Shown here: in pieces, positions 46,368 to 53,971 of the stretch
Numbering within the stretch: position 1 is the first letter of the stretch
How the letters are laid out: every line of letters starts with the position of its first letter
From: Methyloligella sp.
GTDB lineage: Bacteria > Pseudomonadota > Alphaproteobacteria > Rhizobiales > HXMU1428-3
Direction: 5' to 3'
Assembly: GCA_021604645.1 (NCBI GenBank)
Contig: BQJJ01000002.1
Location: forward strand, 1-64,000
DNA length: 64,000 nt
Translations under genes and position numbers: made by a program
Notes under the pieces: generated by a model
Seen by the model: only the letters and a program-made list of their open reading frames with translations
The model's database searches: none
What the model was told of the DNA's origin: nothing

Positions 46368-46385
46368 TTAAAAGTCAGTTGCTCT
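46330..46385. repeat. tRNA-Lys 3'-part direct repeat (left attachment site)
   Basis: These 56 bases are identical to 60919-60974, the 3' part of the intact tRNA-Lys gene including the encoded CCA, T-arm and anticodon loop. Downstream sequence diverges at once. It marks the junction between the serine-recombinase element and the P4-integrase island. Confidence 0.95.
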
Positions 46386-46538
46386 TATTGACTTATGCGA
46401 TTTGCCAACTACAATCAACTTGATATATTATGATTGTTTTTCAATAACTTATGCATTTATTTGTATCTATTGTTATTTTTTAGTATCAGCAAATATTTGT
46501 TTGTAGTGAACCGCAGATGAACCTCAAGAAAGAGCATC

Positions 46539-47798
46539 ATGCCAAGCAAAAACTTCACTGATCGTTTTGTTCAAACAGTCTCTTTTAACAAAGCAGTTAC
46601 AGAATACACTGACACAAACCCAGGCTCACATGGGTTGAGGTTACGTGTAAACAAAACTAATAAATCCTTTTCATCAATGTATGTCGCACCAGATGGTAGA
46701 AGAAAACGATATACGCTTGGAACATACCCAGCGCTGTCTCTAAAAGAAGCACGGGCCGCCTTTAATCAGATCCGTGTTTATATTGAAAATGGCAAAGACC
46801 CATCTCAAGAAAAAAGAGCTCAACGTTTGAATGCCAGGCAAGGCTCAACCTTCGAGGACATTGCCAAACTCTATATGCGTAGACACGCAGAGCTAAAGCT
46901 GAAACCAAAAACTATAAACGAATATCAAAACCAACTATCAAGTGACATTTATCCGTTTATCGGACATCGCCGCGTCGATAACGAAGAACTGACAAAACGA
47001 GATTTGATTATCTGCATTGATAAAGTGGTCGATCGAGGTGCTCTCGTAAAAGCAAATCGCATAACGGCCTTATTAAAGGCGATTTTTAGATGGGCAAATG
47101 AAGAAGATTATATTCAATACAATCCTTCATATGGCATTCGAAAAAGAAGCCTAGAAAAACCTAGGTCTCGCGTCCTTAATGACGAGGAAATAAAACACTT
47201 CTGGAACCATTTTGGAATTGAAGGTGTAACAGAAGCCGTTTCGATTGCAGCAAAACTAGAACTAGTGCTAGGCCATCGCACCAGTGAAATCACCCAGCAA
47301 ACTAAAAAACAAATTGATCTGAATGCAAATCAGCCCTTTTGGGTCATTGAGGATACTAAAAACAAACAAGAGCACAAACAGCCTCTATGTAACCTATCAA
47401 TAAGTCTTATTCATAGAGCCATAGACTTATCCGGAGAAAGTGAGTTTTTGTTTCCCAGCCCCGTCAATAAATTCCAACCTATTGGCCCTCATGCCGTTAC
47501 TAAAGCCATATTAAGAAGACGTGATACATTAGGTTTTCATTTCACATCACATGACCTTAGAAGAACAATGAATACTAGGTTAGCCGCAATGGGTATCGAT
47601 CTGGAAATGAGAAAACGTATCCTCAATCATAAGAGTAATGGCTCATCTGCTGATATCAACGAAGCCGCCTATAACTGGCACAAATATGAAAATGAAATTA
47701 GAAGCATACTAAATGCCTGGGAAAATCAACTTCTAGCAATCACTGAAGGAAGAACACTTCCTGTGAACGTTATTTCACTAAATGCAATTGCTAACTGA
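46539..47798 (+). CDS. int: P4-type tyrosine integrase
   Basis: This 419-residue integrase has an N-terminal arm-binding domain (SHGLRLRVNKTNKSFSSMYV, YTLGTYPALSLKEAR), a core-binding domain and the catalytic domain. The catalytic residues appear as LGHRTSEI (Arg about 244), SHDLRRT (His and Arg about 337-341), LNHKS and the final Tyr in EAAYNWHKYE (about 378). It starts about 150 bp from the left attachment repeat, as usual for tRNA-directed islands. It should integrate the island into the tRNA-Lys 3' end, probably helped by the AlpA-like protein. Confidence 0.95.
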   Translation: MPSKNFTDRFVQTVSFNKAVTEYTDTNPGSHGLRLRVNKTNKSFSSMYVAPDGRRKRYTLGTYPALSLKEARAAFNQIRVYIENGKDPSQEKRAQRLNARQGSTFEDIAKLYMRRHAELKLKPKTINEYQNQLSSDIYPFIGHRRVDNEELTKRDLIICIDKVVDRGALVKANRITALLKAIFRWANEEDYIQYNPSYGIRKRSLEKPRSRVLNDEEIKHFWNHFGIEGVTEAVSIAAKLELVLGHRTSEITQQTKKQIDLNANQPFWVIEDTKNKQEHKQPLCNLSISLIHRAIDLSGESEFLFPSPVNKFQPIGPHAVTKAILRRRDTLGFHFTSHDLRRTMNTRLAAMGIDLEMRKRILNHKSNGSSADINEAAYNWHKYENEIRSILNAWENQLLAITEGRTLPVNVISLNAIAN

Positions 47799-47810
47799 AA
47801 ACGGCTTCAA

Positions 47811-48197
47811 ATGATCAAACAAAATAGAATTCGATATAAAGCATCAAAGCCTGTTATCCTTGAATGGAAACAATCACTCAAAAAACCAAATCTAGAAAGA
47901 AATCCACTTTCTCAATCTATAAGAGAAAGCACGGCAGCTAAGTTGGTCGATGATTTTTTCCTGATGGAAGACGAAGCACCACCAACCTACCCTATTCTAT
48001 CTTCTGTCTATTATTCTGAATACTCGTTCCATTGTCTTGAGAATGAAGTAACACCTTTATCTAGAAGAGCTTTTTCAATCTTAGCCAAGAAATTCGTTAT
48101 TTCAAAAAAAGGTAAGTATGGAATGATGTGGTACACTCTGAGACCACAAATTTTAAAAACGTTACACACAAACCTTAAAAATAAGATTGCTTCTTAA
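47811..48197 (+). CDS. Unknown protein following the integrase
   Basis: A 128-residue protein starting 12 bp after the integrase stop, so probably co-transcribed. It is basic, with an acidic patch (FFLMEDEAPP) and an RAFSILAKKFVISKKGKYGMM segment that could form a small winged helix. No family was recognised. A regulator or recombination accessory is possible. Confidence 0.55.
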   Translation: MIKQNRIRYKASKPVILEWKQSLKKPNLERNPLSQSIRESTAAKLVDDFFLMEDEAPPTYPILSSVYYSEYSFHCLENEVTPLSRRAFSILAKKFVISKKGKYGMMWYTLRPQILKTLHTNLKNKIAS

Positions 48198-48240
48198 TTA
48201 CAAGACTATTTACGTTCGTCAGATTAGTGTCAGTAAACGG

Positions 48241-48525
48241 TTATCTGCACAGACGTGCATGTAACATCGTTACCTCAACAAGAATATGATATTCATATTC
48301 GCTGAGTTCTTCCCCTGATTCTAGTTTTCTTATTACTTCATCATCCTGAGCATATTCCAGAGCTAATTTTAGGGTCTTGCCTTTTAACGGTTCTCCTAGC
48401 TTTAGACGGCGTTTAACGTGACCGCATCTTGCACTAAAGCTTTTGGCTACGCGCTTCTGCTCCTCGGTTCGTCCTTTTATCTCTAACACTGCTGGATAAA
48501 CGTAATTGTATTTTGGATCGCTCAT
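48241..48525 (-). CDS. Small unknown protein
   Basis: A 94-residue charged protein without membrane segments. It has AAAGGTG before the ATG. The segment GEELSEYEYHILVEVTMLHARL is helical. It is convergent with the gene after the integrase. The 286 bp upstream (48526-48811) hold no supportable gene. Confidence 0.5.
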   Translation of the reverse strand: MSDPKYNYVYPAVLEIKGRTEEQKRVAKSFSARCGHVKRRLKLGEPLKGKTLKLALEYAQDDEVIRKLESGEELSEYEYHILVEVTMLHARLCR

Positions 48526-48811
48526 TGCTTAGCACCTTTCGTTTATTAGTAAACTTAGGAGGGGATGAAATAACATCAAGCAATACTTTACTTGGTGTTA
48601 ACTGTGCTAAGTGACACCGAAACCAAATGAATTTATGATAACCTTAAGAAATGTTGCTATTGTACATCTTTTTTCACCTGAATTTCTATGCTTGCAATTC
48701 TTTGATTCAGTGTGAGAATGAGCAACAAAGAAGGAATACCAACCGTATCAAGTTCATAATTTGCTGTTACGATCTATACTTAAAATAATTTTAAATCAGA
48801 GATTTATAAGC

Positions 48812-49366
48812 ATGGTGGAAAATTTAATTCAGGCAAAATATATAATTTCACCTCCCTTTTTAGGTGCAAATGACTTAGAGATTGAACTCCTAATAGATGA
48901 CAATAGTCAAAGTCCTTTTTTCAAACTCTTAGTACAACTACACCTATCATTAATATCTGAATTTACATTAGTTCAATGGAATAAAAAAAATACGGAGATC
49001 TTTGAAAAATTTAATAGAGAAAATAATGATTTAAATACAAAAAATATTACTCATCAGGAAATAATAAATTTTTGCTCCCTTTTGACCAGGCTCAGAGATC
49101 AACAGAAAATATGTCCAATACACAAAGAATGGAACAAATTATATAACAAACTGCCAGATCTTAGAAAGGAAGGTTTACCCCATGAATGGATACCACCTTC
49201 ACCATATGTCCTAGGTGGTTGGTACGACTCATCCGATGAACAAAAAAGCGCACGGTTTAAAACACACTTAATTTATGCTTTTGAGCATAATTGTTTTAAT
49301 AGGTTTGTTTTACTTCTTAATAAAACACCTCATGATCAATGGCACTACACATATGATAGGGTTTAA
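48812..49366 (+). CDS. Unknown protein, A+T-rich island cargo
   Basis: A 184-residue protein beginning MVENLIQAKYIISPPFLGAN, then rich in Asn, Leu and aromatic residues, with a conserved-looking PPSPYVLGGWYDSSDEQKSA segment. A TTG start 51 nt upstream is possible, but no good ribosome site supports it. It is convergent with the next gene, 7 bp away. The layout resembles small toxin/immunity or defence accessories, but nothing specific can be named. Confidence 0.5.
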   Translation: MVENLIQAKYIISPPFLGANDLEIELLIDDNSQSPFFKLLVQLHLSLISEFTLVQWNKKNTEIFEKFNRENNDLNTKNITHQEIINFCSLLTRLRDQQKICPIHKEWNKLYNKLPDLRKEGLPHEWIPPSPYVLGGWYDSSDEQKSARFKTHLIYAFEHNCFNRFVLLLNKTPHDQWHYTYDRV

Positions 49367-49373
49367 CTAATTA

Positions 49374-49775
49374 TTATTCTTCGTTTAAAATGCTAATCAA
49401 GGACTGGTATTGTTCGGTATAAAATAGCTCTAGAAATTTATTTTGCAAAGACTCTGATACATTCTCACTAGTCCAATTCTTCTTCTCCTTAGATCCTTGT
49501 TCTTTCAATTGCATATAAAAACAAGCAGCTTCACCATCTCCCGTTGGGCAAATGTGAAGAGTATGCTCGGCGTCACCCGCCACAAACCCTATCCCTGGAG
49601 AACAAGTTTCTAATCCATGCTCTTCCAATTCTAAAAGATACTCAAGCTCCTCGGCCCAGTCATAACCAGCAATAATAACTTTTGCTATTCTCAAAACAAC
49701 CGGATCAAAATCTTCACAACTAAAATCAGCACGTTGTATCCAGAATTTTCTTTTTGTTTCATTCAGATTAGTCAT
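49374..49775 (-). CDS. Unknown small acidic protein
   Basis: A 133-residue acidic protein with FDPVVLRIAKVIIAGYDW and a TCSPGIGFVAGDAEHTLH segment, then a CFYMQLKEQ strand. The acidic, compact design is like many immunity proteins, but no family was matched. The ATG at 49775 is used. It is convergent with the gene at 48812. Confidence 0.5.
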   Translation of the reverse strand: MTNLNETKRKFWIQRADFSCEDFDPVVLRIAKVIIAGYDWAEELEYLLELEEHGLETCSPGIGFVAGDAEHTLHICPTGDGEAACFYMQLKEQGSKEKKNWTSENVSESLQNKFLELFYTEQYQSLISILNEE

Positions 49776-50006
49776 CAAGTCAATTTATCCCTCACACCAG
49801 CCAAATGTTCGTCATCCCTTACTCTTCCTACTCTTACAATATATTCTTAATTATCATCTTTATTCTGATTTAAAGTGCATGTGTCCATAATGGACTGTTT
49901 CCATGACAGCTACCACAAAGAGCATTTGAGAGAGAACTACTAATTTTGTTTCAAACAGACTGCTGACACAGGTGATATTTGTAATTGGTGTAATTCCAGC
50001 GGAATA

Positions 50007-50675
50007 TTAAAATTCCGGCACTTGTTTACCTCGGCAGTCGTATAGACCGCCATTGGAAGAAACACGTATATTATCTTGATAAAATACCTCAAGTGATGAA
50101 GCAGAGATCCAAGATTTATAAACATTAGGGCCAACAGCACAGTAATGAAAATAGTACCTACCAATAAGAGCAACCATGTATTTCTTATTGGCGTGATAGC
50201 AAATTCTGTGGACTAGTTTATCGTTTTTTATTTTAGGACAATCAAAGGAAGTAAGGTCAACCATTCCCTTACCTTTAGGTCTATGCCTTACCTTAACGAC
50301 TGTTCGATTCTTATAATATTCTTTCCATTCAAGGCTATCAGCACATCTGAAAGCTATTCTGCCCATACGTTTATTGGGCTGGATAAAATTTCGATAATGC
50401 TCAGACAAGTCAGATGCAGAAATCCATTTTGTCACTGCATACTGTGTCACATTGCAGTAGTTATAATAAGTTTTATCTAATTTAACTATCAGATGCTTTT
50501 TGTCTTTATTAAAGCATATACGTCTGACATCAGCATCAGGTTTGATATTTAGGCATTTGTAGTTACTTATATCTAACTTCCCTAGATATTTAACCTGAAT
50601 AGTTTCGGCATGGGCGCCTGTCACAGAGAACAGAATTATTATTAAATACAACAATCTTCTCACGTAATTCTCCAT
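50007..50675 (-). CDS. Secreted protein with two KTSC-like domains
   Basis: A roughly 222-residue protein with a signal peptide (RRLLYLIIILFSVTGAHA) and two similar halves. Each half has a Cys-containing strand, an R-R/H-I-C turn, a Tyr-Tyr-x-Tyr/His-C-x-V segment and a W-I-S-A-S-x-L-x-x-x-Y-x-x-x-I end (TKWISASDLSEHYRNFI; YKSWISASSLEVFYQDNI). This looks like two KTSC domains, here with added cysteines. The start could be ATG at 50675 or GTG at 50663; the latter has GGAG at 6 nt. It probably works in the periplasm. Function unknown. Confidence 0.6.
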   Translation of the reverse strand: MENYVRRLLYLIIILFSVTGAHAETIQVKYLGKLDISNYKCLNIKPDADVRRICFNKDKKHLIVKLDKTYYNYCNVTQYAVTKWISASDLSEHYRNFIQPNKRMGRIAFRCADSLEWKEYYKNRTVVKVRHRPKGKGMVDLTSFDCPKIKNDKLVHRICYHANKKYMVALIGRYYFHYCAVGPNVYKSWISASSLEVFYQDNIRVSSNGGLYDCRGKQVPEF

Positions 50676-50758
50676 TCCTGAAACTATATCTGATGATGTA
50701 TCAGACAACATTATCATGTCAAATCAAAAGCTTCCTTCACCCCTCTAAACGGCGAGAT

Positions 50759-50920
50759 AAGGGCAAGGTTAGTACAAGCATTACCCCAAGGTTACCCCAA
50801 TGATTTCCATCATTTTTAGGAGTTTCCGAACAAGTACGCGCGCGAGGGATTTCAAGTGTTGAAATTTATAACGGCAAGGTTACGGCAAGGGCGTTCAATA
50901 ATTCCCTATTTACCCCAAGG
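50759..50920. repeat. Iteron-like cluster of six 11-bp motifs (TWASSSCAAGG type)
   Basis: Copies at 50759 (TAAGGGCAAGG), 50781 (TTACCCCAAGG), 50792 (TTACCCCAATG), 50869 (TAACGGCAAGG), 50880 (TTACGGCAAGG) and 50910 (TTACCCCAAGG) share orientation. Two pairs are spaced exactly 11 bp apart. They could be binding sites for the integrase, AlpA or a replication protein. Confidence 0.6.
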
Positions 50921-51869
50921 TATTTTTGCAACAGCTGAATATAATAATAATAAATACTCCTGCCCTTAAAGTTATCTGTTCAGTGAGATTTGTATCCATA
51001 GATATCCATACATATTTAGAGCAAAAACTTTTATCCCCTATTTTAAAAATCGTTCTCTTGCAACCTCTTAGCAAATAGAGGAAGACTGAATTAAAGCGGT
51101 TACGTGTTTAGGTTTCCGCACTGATAATCTGTGGAGAGGTTAACCAGCAGCGCAGATTATAACTCAATTTCCAGTACTGCGGGGAAGCGAGAATGCACTG
51201 GAACGGCACTGCGAAAGCCAAAAGCCGAAGTCTCGCAGGCAGGACACAAATTCTGTCTTTAAGTTGTTGGCAACTGATCAGCCACATTGTGCTGCAAATT
51301 TTGCAGGGACTGATTAGGCCTGAAAGCGACGAAACGGCTCCGAAGTTCAAAAGGATCTTTTTTAAACGCAATAAGGTAAGCGGCAATCCGGGTTTCTTTT
51401 TTTAAAAGAGACTGGGGATTGTCCAGCTATGCCTTTAGCTCAAAAACTCTCCTAAGTTCATGGAAGTTTAAAGAAAAAAAGAAGAGCGAACATCTAGGGC
51501 CTCCGGCAGGTGTAAGGTTTCAAGATCTTAAAAATACATCAATTTTCAACTCGGAATTCAGTAAAAATTTTGAACATTATTTTTTTGAGCAATTTTATTG
51601 TTGAATTTTACATGGCCTCATTACAGTCACCCCTCCCCTGCGTATCCCTCCCAACGCAAAAATCTTCCTGCCCTTAAATATCCAAAAGGATAGAAGCACC
51701 CCAGCGCCCCCAAATTCACCCGTACAAGTGAAAAAGCCATTACCTCGCACAAAAAAGGGGATACAAAATCAAATAAGAGCATCATCGACTCTTAAAATGA
51801 GTTCTAAAGCGTTCATCGCCGATATCATTTAAACAATTGGATTTAATCAGTAGAGGAGATAAATTGCAT
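50921..51869. other. Long non-coding stretch inside the island
   Basis: About 950 bp with no convincing gene. Short frames on both strands lack ribosome sites and protein-like composition. The region separates the KTSC-like gene from the end of the restriction operon. Confidence 0.45.
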
Positions 51870-53969
51870 TCAATTCTTTACTTTAATATCAGACATAAAT
51901 TCAGAGCCGGGCTTTACACCTGAAATAAAAAGTCGGTCACGCGCGCGCGTACAGGCTACATAAAACAGATGGCGTTCTGTTTCATAGACTTCATCAAGTT
52001 CAGTTTCATCTGCTACACTTTCAATACGCTCCTGCTGTGGCAGAATATCATCATCACAAGCAATTACTCCTACCGCCTTAAATTCTAAACCTTTAGCAAG
52101 GTGCATTGTTCCGATTGAAATTCGGCCATGACGTTCTTCCACCCGATCTGATAATTCAAGAACTTTGTGGCCAGCGTCTTTTGCTACGTTTCTGGCTCGC
52201 AATAATTCATTATTACTTCTGACAAACAAGCCTATCTCGTCTGGCTCTACCCCTTCAGCAACGATTTGATTGATCCATAAAGTAACAGCTGTTTTTTCTT
52301 GATCAATATCACCACAAATTTTTAGTTCTGGTTCTGGACCATTGAAAACAGAGACAGTACCTCTGCGATCCTCTTCATTACCATCTACATCTCGAACCGT
52401 TTCAGGCAATAGCTTATCTGCCACTTGCCGTATTTGGTGGGATGTCCGGTAGTTTACTGTCAGCGTCTGAGAGCGCCCGTTAATATCAATGCCGAGAGTT
52501 TTCCATGAAAAGGGTTCTTGAAATATTCGCTGACCAAGATCACCGGCGAAAAATAATCCGTCTGGAGTATCTTCCGCGATTGCGGCAAGCATTCGTAATT
52601 CTGGCACACCTAAGTCCTGCGCCTCATCAACAATAATATGGGTAAAAGGCTTATGCTCTTTTTCTGCATAGTGTTTTGTCACGTCAGCAAAAATGCCTGA
52701 CCATGTGTCCATACCCTGAGATTGCAGCATTTCGCGTGTTTTAACAAAAATTGGCCACACGCGTTCACGTTGTTTCGACCCAAGCCTGTTTTTCCTTCCT
52801 AAGCGAGGGACATCACGGTAGGCATCTAGGCTTTCAATTTGCCACGCATCGATTACGCTATTCCATTCAGAAACAAGGAAACGGCTGGTAAATTCAGCGT
52901 CCCCCAACTCTTTCTTTGCCGATTCCAGAACTGCTTTCATCTGATCCCTAGATGCAGCACGCGGAGTATGGCCAAAAGCTAAGGTAAACAAATCGTGCGC
53001 AACACCTTTGAATGAATGAATGCTTACCTTAGAACCTTCCTCACTATCCACGCCAGTAAGCAACTTCAGCTTATGTTTAAGCGCATTTGCGAGTGGAGAA
53101 GAGAAGGTGGTCAATAAGATGCGAGCATCCTGATTACTTTTGAGAATATTTGCAGCGCGGTGGAGGGCGACCACGGTCTTACCTGTTCCCGCCGAGCCAG
53201 AAACCCTTGCCGGACCACTAAATTCTTGATCCACCACACTGCGCTGTGATGGGTGTAGGAAAATTGTCCACTGATCCCACGGATAATCCAGCGCTCTTTC
53301 CAATTCTTCCTTATTCTCCAGAACACGGAAACGGCGCTGTGCATCGGGATGCTCAAAGGGGCTAACATCTGGTTGTTGCACTTCTGGTTTATGCAGTTTC
53401 CCCGTGGTCGCATAATTCAGCAGCGCTTCCGCTGATTCTGCGGGAATGTGATTAGCAAGCTCTAAGAACTTGTCTTCGCTAGATTGCTGAATATCTACAA
53501 TCCAATCTTCCGGCACACCAACATCGAACAAATCATCTTGCGAGAGATCAACAAAGAGAGCTGATTCAATCGTTTCTTTTGGCAATTCAGCGGCAGGCTG
53601 ATTGACCTGCGTATAGACAGGCACTGCGATCTCTTCAACACGCTCACGAACTTCCACAATTTGTGCCGCACCCGTTTTGGGGTGCGTTTCAATGCGCCGG
53701 CGTTCAGCCCATTTATAGGCATCATCGTGATGATCCACATAGCAAATGAGGAAGCTGGCTTCTGTTTTATGAATAATCAGGCGAATATCGCGATTAGCGC
53801 GGATAGACCAGAAATTCTGATCTTTCGATTTATCAATGCGGTGGAATTGTAGTCCTGGCGCAGATGGGTTTTGCTGAAGGTCAAATACGGTAATCTTCAC
53901 CGCCGATTGCTCTTGCGATGTCAGTTTGCCGAGTGCCTTGGTAAAACTATCTGCGATCCAAAATTGCAT
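51870..53969 (-). CDS. UvrD-like helicase with N-terminal RelE/ParE-like domain
   Basis: A 699-residue fusion. Residues 1-90 resemble a RelE/ParE toxin (SFTKALGKLTSQEQSAVK, FWSIRANRDIRLIIHK, YVDHHDDAYKWAERR). From about residue 240 it is a superfamily 1 helicase: Walker A GSAGTGKTVVALH, VDEAQDLGVPEL, YRTSHQIRQVA, GTMHLAKGLEFKAVGV and YVACTRARDRLF. It starts 2 bp after the methyltransferase stop, so it is the third gene of the restriction operon. The toxin-like part retains several basic residues. It may act in DNA processing during restriction; whether the RelE part is active is unknown. Confidence 0.88.
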   Translation of the reverse strand: MQFWIADSFTKALGKLTSQEQSAVKITVFDLQQNPSAPGLQFHRIDKSKDQNFWSIRANRDIRLIIHKTEASFLICYVDHHDDAYKWAERRRIETHPKTGAAQIVEVRERVEEIAVPVYTQVNQPAAELPKETIESALFVDLSQDDLFDVGVPEDWIVDIQQSSEDKFLELANHIPAESAEALLNYATTGKLHKPEVQQPDVSPFEHPDAQRRFRVLENKEELERALDYPWDQWTIFLHPSQRSVVDQEFSGPARVSGSAGTGKTVVALHRAANILKSNQDARILLTTFSSPLANALKHKLKLLTGVDSEEGSKVSIHSFKGVAHDLFTLAFGHTPRAASRDQMKAVLESAKKELGDAEFTSRFLVSEWNSVIDAWQIESLDAYRDVPRLGRKNRLGSKQRERVWPIFVKTREMLQSQGMDTWSGIFADVTKHYAEKEHKPFTHIIVDEAQDLGVPELRMLAAIAEDTPDGLFFAGDLGQRIFQEPFSWKTLGIDINGRSQTLTVNYRTSHQIRQVADKLLPETVRDVDGNEEDRRGTVSVFNGPEPELKICGDIDQEKTAVTLWINQIVAEGVEPDEIGLFVRSNNELLRARNVAKDAGHKVLELSDRVEERHGRISIGTMHLAKGLEFKAVGVIACDDDILPQQERIESVADETELDEVYETERHLFYVACTRARDRLFISGVKPGSEFMSDIKVKN

Positions 53970-53971
53970 AA

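Larger units (their letters stand above)
28564..46385. mobile_element. Integrative mobilizable element (left boundary undefined)
   Basis: This region carries mobC, a relaxase, a VirD4-like coupling protein, a resolvase and a large serine recombinase whose last codons lie in a tRNA-Lys fragment. No mating-pore genes are seen, so it would need a helper conjugation system. The right end is set by the tRNA-derived repeat at 46330-46385. The left end is not recognised; the metal cluster may or may not belong to it. Confidence 0.55.

Noticed and set aside
51108..51604. Overlapping short frames inside the island gap
   Set aside because: No ribosome sites, no domain and no coupling to neighbours.
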